Assembly (NCBI RefSeq): GCF_963678635.1
Contig: NC_087064.1
Coordinates: 27,756,189 to 27,820,188 of the forward strand
Length of the DNA: 64,000 bases
Source of the DNA: Symsagittifera roscoffensis
Taxonomy: Eukaryota; Xenacoelomorpha; Acoela; Convolutidae
Direction of reading: 5' to 3'
Shown here: positions 32,029-42,595 of the stretch, piece after piece
Layout: every line of letters starts with the position of its first letter
Position numbering within the stretch: the stretch's first letter is position 1
Made by a program: the position numbers and the translations under genes
Notes under the pieces: model-generated
Seen by the model: the letters and a program-made list of their open reading frames with translations, nothing else
Told to the model about the DNA's origin: nothing
Databases searched by the model: none

Positions 32029-33545
32029 CTACAACCATACGTTGTTGTGCGGCTTCGTGCGCAAAGCCATTGCCATGAGATCTTCTTCCGCTGACGTCAT
32101 GTTCTTCCTGACTGTCCTGCCCTGCTCATTCTCGGCATGATCCATCTGTCTGAACCAGAGATCATCAGCCACCTGTTGTACTAGCAGATGATCGTCATCT
32201 ACCCCTGGTCTTAACTTCAGCAATCTGGCAAAGTTGGACAGCTCCAACCCCAGAACCTCATCCAGCACCAACCGAGTTGTGCTACAATCTTTGAGTCCCT
32301 GTATGGCATTGGAAATTTCAGCCCAAACGGCGGGAAGCTCAGATCGGGACGGGTAGTAATTGTCTGGGTCTACCACTCTGTTCGGGGCAGGAATTATCAC
32401 GTTGAACCGTCCCTATGCTATCGTTGTGACCATCGTGTACACAAACTGAAGGGGTTCTGGCAATGCAGCGTACCCTGGTGACAACACAAAGAACACCTTC
32501 ACTACATTTTGGGTGAAACGTTGTTTTGCTGCTGTTTCTACCTCAGCCATCGCCGAGAGCAATGTCATTAACGCCTCCCCTATGACCTCGTTGCTAGGGA
32601 TCGACCCATCCGTCAGACGTGTCAACTAGCCCCTGCTTTGCAGATGATCATTTGAGCCTGCAATCACTATCACCTGCGGCTCCATGCTGACCACCCTTCC
32701 TACACTTATCATCATGCCTATTGCTTGTCCCCAGTCCAATTTAGGCGCCGTCAAGAAAATCACATCGGGCCAAAAGAAAGAACGGGGCGTATAGTGATAA
32801 TCGGAACTGGCCACAATCAGATACTTGGCAGCTTTCATATCTAAGGGATCATAAGCTGCAAACAGGCCGTCGCCTATTGGGGCCTTCAGTTTCCCATATC
32901 TCTTGTCATCTCCATCCACCGTGGTCGTTCGGGGGTAGTCCCTCGAATACTCGCCAGGCGTCTGACCGGGTGGTTTAGCAAACTGCCTGTACATCTTGTG
33001 ATGCTTGTTATTGGGCTTGTTCTCTGCCTGAAACTTGCCCTTGCGAGCATGTGGCGTCAGTTCCCGGGCTCTCTGTCGGACGTCCGTAAGAGACCGGGTA
33101 TTCAAAGGTCCAAAGGTATTGTCCTGAGGCAACCCATTCAAGTCTGCGTGCCGGAGCGTAGTCGTAGAGCTGAACTGCTCCTGCTCTGCTAGCAGCCAAT
33201 CCACGCCCGGTATCCGATATAGTCGCGACACTGTGGGATTTCTCCGCCAATCATTTTCATTGCGTCCTCCCGACACGTCAGGGTATTCATGTTCAACTTC
33301 GTGGACATGTCCGTCTTGTACTGTCCCCAATGACTAGGGTCTGATCGGTTCCAAAGCAGCACGCTGCCTGGTTCAACTCCCTCCGCTGGCACGGCGCTCG
33401 TAGACGGTCCTGCTGCTGAAGCAGGGTTTGCCGTGGCGGGCGGATCGTTCCTCCTAGACACGGTCTGGGAGTTATTCCTGTTCTGAACCACTGATCTCCC
33501 GAGTCGGCTTTCAAGCGGTTGTGTTTTGGGAGGAGGAGCAGTCCC
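32029..33545 (-). pseudogene. P2: second SGNH-like domain, family 1 copy
   Basis: Starts with a Pro/Ser-rich linker (about 33545-33350), then a region ending in a frameshift near 33230, then one frame from 33330 to 32029 broken only by TAG at 32626 and 32413. Key strings are YLIVASSDY, VIVIAGSNDHLQSRGLL, VLSPGYAALPEPLQFVYT and PAPNR. In element C the first two stop positions are read as Leu and Glu. The GSND block and the strand-SSD strand before it resemble SGNH blocks III and I. No DxxH is visible, so activity is uncertain. Confidence 0.6.
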
Positions 33546-33556
33546 TAGCCTCTCTC

Positions 33557-33913
33557 TTACGTTTGAGCTCGGAGCGATGGGTGGGCTGCAGCCGTCTCCA
33601 TTGCCAAGGGCCCTAGGCGGTTGACGAGGGATTCGGGCACGCTTGCCCTTATTCTACTTCCTCCGGTCGAGCTGGTCCGAGCCAGAGAACTGGTCGCCCT
33701 CGACTCCTGCTCCACTTCCCTCAATTGCGTCTGAAATACATCATTGACCCAGTGTCTCCCTCGTTGGGTGTTGAAATGTATTCCATCTCTGGTAAGCGCG
33801 ATGTGATCAATCATGCGCAGCATGTTTTCGAGATCCAAAAGTCGTAGCTCGCCAGGGTTCTTTCTCACCAGATTACGGATCATTTCGTTCCGCCGTGTCA
33901 CGTTGCCATTCAT
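33557..33913 (-). pseudogene. SGNH hydrolase C-terminal fragment
   Basis: Only the C-terminal part of the SGNH domain: NGNVTRRNEMIRNLV, then LTRDGIHFNTQRGRHW with the Asp-x-x-His of block V, then the Ser-rich linker. Blocks I and III are missing because a deletion joined the macro domain start directly to this point (33910-33925). Near 33590 a one-base loss shifts the frame before P2. Compare the complete domain at 62055-62750. Confidence 0.75.
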
Positions 33914-36475
33914 GAAATTTCTTATACTCTCTTTTGAAATCAGCCGCTAGTGCTGTTTTGAAGCTTACGTCCGCGGTTATCGCTATAGCGCACGTGCGTT
34001 CCGTGAGTATGAAATCGCTGTCCTTTATGACGATATTGTTTGAATAATGGTTCGGTAGATCAAAATACGATTCAAAAATTCGTCCAATAGGTGGTTTTTT
34101 AGCATTCTCGCCCTCTGTCTCTAGTTCTCCGGTTTCTCTTGCCGATTTCAATTTTTTTAATATCAGATTTTTGATGTGGGTGAGTCCTACCCCCACTCCC
34201 CGAACAAAAATATCCATCGACGTCCACGTCGATCGCCCAAAGTCTAGGAGATCGAGGTTGGATTGTGGAACACGTAGAGGACCATCTGGTGCGACCCAGT
34301 TCGACTCGGTATTGTCATGACTGATGTATTTGATGCCGTCTTTATCGACGTCCTGAATCGTCAGGATCGTCTCTTTTGGGTCTGTCGGCAGATCATGGAG
34401 CCATTCGAGCACGCGCAAGTTCGTTAGTTCTTGCTCATGAGTCTGTTCCGCTTCTGGTTCGAACTCCATCTCCGGTTCTGATCGATCGTCGATCCAATCC
34501 TGATCCATATCATTCACCAAGTCGATTTCGTCGAGCACCGCCACTTCGTCCAGTCCCACTAGCGAGTCCACGACATCACTCACAACTATCCTGTCTACAA
34601 CGAAATCCTCGCCGTACGGATTGTATTTCTTCTTATTTTTTCCTCTCTTGCTCTGGCGTGTTTCCATGGTGAGAGGAAAGTCAGGCTGTATTCCTTTGTC
34701 AATTTTGATTTGTTCCGGGCAGTCCCAGTCTTCCTCGGCATAAGGTAGAGTTTCGTTGTCCTCCTCTACTCGCTCGGTCAACTCCAGATCCAGTGGTAGG
34801 TCGCAATCGTCCACCACCTCATTCCCCTCGTTTTTGTCGTGAGTACCCCTTTCATTCACTTCACAAGCAGGATCCTTTATCAAATAATCTCCCTCTTGCA
34901 TGTCCGATGGGATGCACCAGTCCTCTGACGAGGCATTGTGTGGTTTGATATTTTCGTAATGAGCTGCTCTTCCAGTGCTCAGTCGATAAAAGCGACCTCC
35001 TTGGTGCACCTCTGTTATCTGAAATGGACCACGCCATTTCTTTAATAATTTCTTGGTTCCTTTTGGTGGAACCACTTCCTGGAACACCCAGACGTATTCG
35101 CCAACTGAGTAGGCTTTCGCATCGGCTGTCCTTTTGTCAAACCTCCTTTTTTGTCTAATTTGCGCCTGTTGCGTGTTCCTCCTGCATAAGTCATTGAGGT
35201 CCTGCTGTCTTCTAATAACATCCCGCACGTACGTTTGCGGTGCTGTCCTCTTCCCCTCATATTCAAGGTAGAAAAACGTCAACGGGAGCGCTTTTTCGTG
35301 ACCCGTTAGCATCATGTGCGGACTTATTCCCGTGGTGGAATGCTCCGTGCTGTTGTAAGCACCCATCACTTGCGGCAAGTGCTTGTCCCAGTCATCCATG
35401 TAACGCGAGCAATAGACTCTCAGCATGGATACCAGTGTGCGATTTTGCCTCTCGACTAGGCCATTCGTTTGTGGGTGATAAGTGATCGAGTGGGCCTGCG
35501 CTACCTGCGACCTTTTCATTAACTCCTTCGTGAGATCACCCACGAATGCTTTGCCATTGTCCGATTGGAACGTGATGGGGCAGCCATGCCTCGCTATCCA
35601 CACGTTTATCAAATGATCGCATGTTTCTTCCGCCGATGCTGTCATGCAGGGTGCTGCCTCCGCATACTTCGTAAAATGGTCGATCATTACCAGCACCTGA
35701 TTATAGCCCGTTGCTGTCATGCAGATTTTCTGATGATCAATTTGCACCACTTCGTTGAAACCTGACGACTCTATTGACTGTAGGGGGAACCTTAGTTTCC
35801 TGGGATCCTTCGCCGGCTGACATGACAGGCATGCGGCGATCCACTTCTCACAAGCCTTCTTCAATCCCGGCCATTCGAATCGTTTCTGTTTCCTGTTATA
35901 CACTTTGTCCACGCCTTGATGGCCCATCTGATCATGTGAGCGAAAGAGCAATTCGGTCTGGTACAACTGTGGTAACACTATTGAATTGTTTTTATAAAGG
36001 ACCTTGTCCTCCTCTTTACGTTTACAGGCTACGATCCCGTCCTTGTTCAGGTACAACAAGTCGTTTCGCTTCAGGTAGAATTGCTTCAAGATGTTGTAGC
36101 TGTCTTCTTCCAAGTCTCCCTTGTCAGGTGCTCCACTCTCGATCCATCTCTTCAGACTGCTCGTCATTCTATCATTTCGTTGAGCCCTTAGGAGATCCGA
36201 CAGCCTGTATCTGGCTTTCAAATACGTCTTTACCACGTTCATTTGCCCACTCATTATCTCCGGAGCATGAGCATCGTCCATCAACTTGACACACCATATC
36301 TTTTTCAAAGGCGTCACTTCCTGCACAAGTGGTTCCAGATTGGTACGGACGACCGTACCATGTGGCAGCAATCTGGTTGGGCGTTTCGAAACTGCTATCA
36401 GCTCGATCTCGTCCGCGGCATAATCTACCACAGTGCCCTCTTCATCTGAGGTGTATCTGTCCCTGTCTGGATCCT
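33873..36475 (-). CDS. pol: Integrase with acidic tail and truncated macro domain
   Basis: One open frame of about 850 codons. HHCC zinc finger: HDQMGH...CLSC (about 35930-35820). DDE core: QIDHQ, SDNGKAF and GLVERQNR, with 35 residues between the second Asp and the Glu. GPY/F-like tail: LKKWRGPFQITEV (about 35040). A long acidic extension follows (34900-34400) with a basic patch (RQSKRGKNKKKYNP), then a segment of unknown role, then the first 30-35 residues of the macro domain (DSDFIL..RTCAIAITADVSFK..ADFKREY), cut off by deletion. It inserts element DNA into the host genome. The core residues are all present, so this part may still fold. The upstream edge has a frameshift near 36450. Confidence 0.85.
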
Positions 36476-36903
36476 GATGCGTTTCTCAGTCCAGCCCGCG
36501 CTGCTTCCAGTCTACCAACAAGGAGTGTTGCGATCTCTGACATATCGGAATTGGAAGTTGTTTCAGATGTGTTATCCCAGGACTGGGGCCTCGAGTCAAC
36601 ACTTGAGTCGACTGATTCCCCAACATCATATTCGAAGTTGTCTGAGATGCTTCTCGACTCCCCGGACAAAACTCTGTCCATTGGTTGCTTTGAACCCGAC
36701 TCCCCGGACAAAATTCTGCCCCTAGGTGGTCTCGTCAACCTCTCCCCGGACAAGTCGTCCTGCACGGGCTCAAAGGTGTCTGACTCCTCAGACAAGTCGT
36801 CCTTGGTTGGCTCGAAGGTATCAGACTCCCCGGACATTGTCTCGTCCCCGGACGAACAATCTGGGCTCGGCTCGTATTCTTCTTTTGCATCCGTGAAATG
36901 CAC
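36442..36903 (-). CDS. Acidic Ser/Glu-rich linker between RNase H and integrase
   Basis: In frame with the RNase H ORF after one TGA (36904). It contains repeated SGES and SEESDTFEP units (about five, spaced 11-17 residues), acidic and disordered. A frameshift near 36450 separates it from integrase. Element C has lost it. Confidence 0.6.
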   Translation of the reverse strand: MHFTDAKEEYEPSPDCSSGDETMSGESDTFEPTKDDLSEESDTFEPVQDDLSGERLTRPPRGRILSGESGSKQPMDRVLSGESRSISDNFEYDVGESVDSSVDSRPQSWDNTSETTSNSDMSEIATLLVGRLEAARAGLRNASGSRQGQIHLR

Positions 36904-38417
36904 TCACCTAGCGAAGCTAGATTTCGACTTGATCCTGACTTCCTCAGTGGCTTGGGTCTGATTCAGTGTCCCATATTCAGTGAACGAAGTTCTCAACAAG
37001 ACCTCCTTCGGCATCGAGCTCACCAGCTGGTTGACTATTGACCTGCAATCCCGTTCAACGCCTCGGCTGCGAATGGACACTGGCCGCTTCTCTGTTCTCT
37101 TGGTGACAGTCAATCGCTGCATGGTCTCCATCCACTCACGATCATGCCTATCCACTTCCCTGTCCAACAAGTCACGGAGCTTTCCCATGACGTCCGGCGC
37201 CACGTTCACCGTCCTGTTTAATAGAGCCATGCTGTTTATACCCAGCCTGGTAAGTTCTTGCTGTACCAAATTGGATCGGACTAGCAGATCCAACGGAACG
37301 GGCTCGCCTCTGGCTAAAAGCTTTATCTCCGCGGCCGTTTCCACCGGAAGGTCAAGGTGTCCGGGTATAGGATGCCCTGACTTGTCTAACCACCTAGTAA
37401 GTGGCAGTTTGTCGTAGGTTTCCTTGTCCAGAAATGAAAACCCGTCTTTGACTTCTGATTGGTTAGCCTGCTTCTCCTCGAGGCGCTCATAAAATTCTGT
37501 CTTTTTACTGAGGCTATCTGCGTTCTGGTGTTTGTCACGGGTACTGTGCTCTATGATCATGTGGTATCCATCCAGGCGCACAATCCAACGACCAATATAA
37601 CTTTGGTCCATCGAATAGGTTTTCAGCCAGGAAAGGGCACGATTATCCACACGTAACTTGAAGGGAGCACTCCCCAAGTAGGCCCTGTATTTTTCAACGA
37701 AAGTGATCACCGCAAACATCTCCGCTTTTGGTGCGCCGTACTTCATTTCAGTATCACTCAGGACTTTACTCCCGTAGGCTATCGGACGAAGAACCGTTCT
37801 CCCGTTCCACTCCTGCTCCTGGTGAAGTATGCCCGATATCGCAACCACTGATGCATCCGTGTCCAGCACGAACATCCCCTTCTCTGTTGGCATGCCGAGG
37901 ACCGGTGCCTCGCAAAGTTCACGTTTGATGTTTTCAAATGAAACTTGTGCCTCATCAGTCCAAGTGAACTTTTTGCCCTTGTTTCTCATCAACCGCTGCA
38001 TGGGGTATATTTTGTCAGCATAACCCTTGATGAACTCTCGATAATAATTAGCGAATCCCAAAAAACTCATCAGCTGTGTATCTGTTTTAGGTGCCTTCCA
38101 GGTCAGCACCGCTTCAACCGCTTCAGGATCTGGTCTCACTCCATGTTTGTCCACCAGGCGGCCCAGATACTTTATGGAATCTCTGAGGATTTCACACTTA
38201 GAGGATTTACATTTCAGACCCGCCTGCTTCATGCAACAAAACACCTCCTCCAACCTCTCTATGTGGTCTTCTAAGGTTGGTGTTGCAATCACGACATCAT
38301 CAACATAACACATGATGAGATTCCCGTATTTCTTAGTGACGCTCGTGAGTGCCTGGGCCATCAGTCGCTGGAATGTGGCCGTCGCGTTGCACAATCCGAA
38401 CGGCATCCTCTTCCACT
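36904..38417 (-). pseudogene. pol: Reverse transcriptase (C-terminal half) and RNase H
   Basis: Begins in mid-domain at QWKRMPFGLCNATATFQ because 1,136 bp present in C (58500-59635) are deleted at about 38418, with TCC at both ends of the lost segment. It keeps CYVDDVVIAT (YVDD at 38296-38307) and the connection. RNase H follows, with its acidic residues in LDTDAS, KAEMFAV, RVDNRAL and NADSLSKK. A 150-residue spacer follows and ends at TGA. It lacks RT blocks 1-4, so no active RT can be made from it. Confidence 0.85.
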
Positions 38418-41400
38418 GGATTCGTCCAAATTCTCCACTACTAGGAAGCTCATCCAAAGATGTCTTCCTCCGAGCTGCAGTGAAATGATCGGGGTTCTCC
38501 ACTCACATAGATCGCTCCCTGATTGGCCGCTGCCAACCTGATGTTTGTCGGTATGAGATCCGACCTCTCAAAACCCATGTCGGTCCAAGTTTTGACTGGC
38601 ATGACACTAACCACTGCTCCCGTGTCTGCTCCCTTTACCGAAAGTTGTCTGCCTTGCACGTCCAGAACGTGTGCGGCCAGATCGGCCTCGCAACCTATGT
38701 GCACCGCATCTTGTTCGAGCATCGCGTTGTGTCCGATCCGTCTAACCTTCAGCTCCTCTTGACCAATGTATATCCGGCCAATCTGATCGTTCGCATCAGT
38801 TATGTGAGCTTTCGTGTAGATATTGATGCCATCCACATTCATTAGGATCGGGTAAGGGCCATGGACATCGATATAATGTCCGTCCACTTTCATCAGCCTC
38901 GGACCTCCCGTTGTGAGCAGCGCTCGCACTGCCCTGGAGTCCAGTTTGGGATCTTTCTCCTTCAGGTAGTCGGCATAGATGTCCAGGTGGACTAGTGTAA
39001 TCTCGGATGGTTCACTCAAGTTCTTGACCACCTGGTGCCCTGCGACTGAGATAACGGACATTATTTTCGTCCCCTCCTTCGTCATGCCGAAAGTTCTCCC
39101 AGACATAACGTTCAGTTTTAGTCCCTGTTTCCTGGGTTCCTCTTTGTCTTCTACTTTCGTCGTTTTACCCAGAATATTAAAACTTTCCCGAGGATCTGTG
39201 CTCTCCAGCTCCAACCTTACCCATTGCTCCACTTCTTTCGTGGCTAGGTCCTGTTTGACATTCTGCAGCGCTGTCCTTGCCGCCAGGCCGTAAACCACCT
39301 TGAGTGGGCTAGACGACTCTGCCTCCAGGTTCGAGGCTACCACCTCATCAGGCAGTGTCTTTACCTTTTTGGTCGTGAAGGTGCTCGGTATCGTCTCCTT
39401 TCTCCGAGACTCGGCCTCGTTCATCAGACGTGCTCGACTGGCCTTGACACCCGAAAGCGCCTCTTCGTGGCGGGGATGTTTCGCGTCCGCCACTGCATCC
39501 CAAAGTTGAGTACAATCCGACTTGAAGTGTCCCTCCAAATTACAGAAGAAACACCTCGGACCACATTTCATGATGAGCCCTCTGACGTACTCTTCGTGAT
39601 CCTCGTCGGTCGCGTCGGCGTCCTCGAGAAAGTAGCCTATTGCCTTCATGTTCTGTTTGTATGCAGAACACGCGGAAACGGGATGGTCCATCGAACCCCA
39701 ATTCGCACACGACCTCCTCTTATCCATGTCATCGCGAGGTTTGTACCAACTGGAATTCGCACCAGTGTTTGTCCCGCTATAGTTACCATAATTGCTGTAA
39801 CGGTTCTGCGCCCTTGGTTTTATGAGTAAATATTCGCGTGACTTCATACGCAAATCATCGGTGGGTACCTGGTCAAGTGAAAGGGTGAAGTGTGTGGCCA
39901 ACATCGTCTTCAACTCCTCACTCTTTACTCCGTCCATGAACTTCGAAGCAATTGCCAAGTTTCGCTCGGATATTCTCTCATCGGGATTGCTTCTCCTCCT
40001 AAGCAATTCAAGGTCGTCCAAAAATTTGTCTATGGATTCGTCATCTCTTTGACGCCTCTTTTCGAACTTCATCATAGCCTGGTGCCCTTGTACTCCAGAG
40101 CCGAAACGATTCAGCAGGATGTCGAATATCTTGCGAGCGCTGTCTCTCTCATTGGCTCTTTTCGCCATTACACAATTTAGTGCAGTACCCTCCAGGTTGC
40201 TCGTTAGCGCGCTGCATTCTTGTTTTTTGAAGAGACTCTCCTCCTCAAAGTGTAACTTCATCACCTGTATCCAAGTATCGATGCAGCCGTCTGACTCGTC
40301 CTTATATGACTTCGGCTTTTTCAGTGTCCTTCTTGACCTCTCTCCTCTCTCGGTTGACTTCGAGAGTTTGGTGATGAATGTTTCGAGAGATCTGTTCAGA
40401 GGCTCAAACATCGAGGCATACATCGTTGTGTCCTGTGAGACTGTAGTCAGATCTGGTACTGAACTGACTTGTGGCACAGTTGGCAACCTTGTCTCCGGGG
40501 TAGCAATTGCCTCCGGCGGGACTGGGTTCGTCCAGCCAGGCCTCGACGGGGCTGCCCTTGGCCGCTCCTTGTTCCTAGGTTCGTAGTTCGTTCTCGAGCT
40601 TTGCTGGGCTCTGGCATTGCTGCCCGTACCATCTCCATCATTCGCATGGCGTGAGCGCTCCCTTTGGTTGGAGCTCTCCTGCCAATTGCTCCCATTCAGG
40701 ATCGCGTCAAGCTTCCGCATCATCAATTCAGACTTGGCATCTAACCTTTTCTCCAGGCTAGTCATCGTGTGGGCGTAGGTACTATCATGATCGTTCAACA
40801 ATCGCTCGATCTCTTTCGTCATCCTAGCCTCTCTTTCCTGTGACTCCTTGTTTGCCTGTGTCAGGCTCTCCGCCAGGCATTGATCGGTGTTGCGAATCAA
40901 TTGAGGCTGATCAACCCTCGCCTGCGACTTCGCGTGCGTTAGTTCACCTCTCAGATTCTCTCGACCCTGGTGAGCTCTCTCGTCAATCTGATCTATTCTC
41001 TTTGTCATGTCCCGTCTCAGTTCATCCAGACCATTCATTACGCCAGCGAACATGTCACTTATGTCGCCAGTGGCCCCAAATGACGGGGTTAGTCCCAGAG
41101 AAGATGAGGTCAACTGCGGCTGCAGCCTGGTGCTTGATGACGCACCGCCTTTTTGCTTGCTCATCGACGTCATTAATCTGTCGAAGGTTGATGACGCTCC
41201 CATCGTTATCCCATCTGACATGGGCCTGGTCGGCGAGGTTGACGACGCCTTCCTGCTCATATCGTTCCTTGGGCACGGTGTGAAGTTCACATCCGGATGG
41301 GTTATCTCCGGGTAGTCATCACTGGAAGTCAAACCTACAGTTGGTAGTGACGCCATGCGTTCGTCGTACAAAGACTTCCAACTCTTCTTGGCCTTCGAAC

Positions 41401-41926
41401 CCGGTTGTTCTTCACTCGGGCTTATACTCGACATCATTGCGTTGTTGCTCTGCTTGACCAGAGATGAGTGGGTATTAGCTGAATGTGAATTTTCTCTCCT
41501 CCACCTATGACTCTTGGTCTCCGATTTGGACATTCCCTTGAATAACACTTCCTCTCGCGGCTCGACCTCGGAACGCTCCGAGGTCTCCTCCGTCCTCTCG
41601 ACTTCCTCCCGCTCGGGGTCCTCGCTCGGCTCAAAGTCGGGTCGAATGAGCGTCCGTTCTCCTTCGTCAAAGGGGTCCACAAGCGTTTCGCTCGCGGTTC
41701 CGACCTCGGCGCTCCGCCCTTGATCACCATCGAGGTTTTTCTCGCTCCTTAGTTTCATTTCGCTCACTGAAAGGTCAGGTTGACCTTTAGTTGATTCGGT
41801 TTCGGCAAATACGTCGGAGGCGCTGCTAAACGAGGACTGGCGACGCCTAGTTTTAAATTTTTGCGTGCTGCCCTTAATCAGCCTGGGAATCTTAGTAGTC
41901 CATCCTAACGAGTCCCTGCGCTGCAT
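38418..41926 (-). pseudogene. gag: gag-protease polyprotein, C-terminally damaged
   Basis: From ATG 41926 (MQRRDSLG). Residues 1-260 are Ser/Glu/Arg-rich. Residues 290-440 contain coiled-coil segments. Residues 560-730 are a Ty3-type capsid region (DGCIDTWIQVMKLHFEEE, IFDILLNRFGSG). Two CCHC knuckles follow; the first has Cys and His positions altered (CANWGSMDHPVSAC) and the second is complete (CFFCNLEGHFKSDC). The aspartic protease follows, with DTGAVVSVMP (DTG at 38618-38626). A one-base loss near 38490 shifts the frame just before the RT deletion, so the ORF ends at 38450. About 1,158 codons. Confidence 0.85.
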
Positions 41927-42381
41927 GATTTGTGACAAAAAAAACAATATTTGTATAATTTAATGGCGATGCACACGTACCGCAAACAAGTTCAAGTTAA
42001 ATTACTTGACGCTGCCTCTTCGATCTCGTAAGTATCAAGAATGTCTCTTAGGCTTCTCAATAACAATCTTAGTGACTCGGCTAGAGTTACACACACAGGG
42101 CCTGCTCAGTATTGATATAATGCTAACTCAACCCTGTTGTATAGTATAACAGTATCACAAAACTTTCTCAAGGCCAATAACTTTCACAAATTTTCACCTT
42201 TCGTCATTATCAATATATCGCCACACAATTTATCAAGTCACTGCTCTGTTAAAGTCACATAATCTTTGATAAAAAACAGTGATGATTCAGAAACAGATCA
42301 ATAAAACTTAGTCTTAAGGAAAAAGACTTCCCTCAATCGGAACGATCCGAAAGAACAAAGCCCAGGACACAGTCTTCTCAA

Positions 42382-42410
42382 GTGGGTGTGTATTTGCCTA
42401 ATACACCCAC
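42382..42410 (-). ncRNA. Leader hairpin 1, copy 1
   Basis: 29-nt stem-loop, GTGGG...CCCAC ends on the sense strand, 11 bp with a 2-nt bulge. Duplicated at 44231-44259; the counterpart in element C is 54521-54549. Confidence 0.55.
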
Positions 42411-42566
42411 CGAGGTCTTCTTTTAGGTGCCCTGCGATTGCCCGAGCTGTCCTACTAATTAGCTCAAGGCAACCTCTGATCGAAAATTTCTATAGTCTAA
42501 GAAAAAGCTCTCCCACACCCGGACTGCTCCAAGTGCACGAGAGTAGGGAACAACTTTTCTTCTCAA

Positions 42567-42595
42567 GTGAGTGTAGATTTGCCTAATACACTCAC
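42567..42595 (-). ncRNA. Leader hairpin 2, copy 1
   Basis: 29-nt stem-loop with GTGAG...CTCAC ends, 185 nt from hairpin 1. Duplicated at 44416-44444; the counterpart in C is 54336-54364. The A-U pair here is G-C in hairpin 1. Confidence 0.55.

Noticed and set aside
29584-33330. Reassigned TAG stop codon, because four of five in-frame stops in B are TAG.
   Set aside because: The matching codons in C and A are Leu, Glu or unrelated, and other copies carry TAA and TGA at random sites. This fits ordinary decay.
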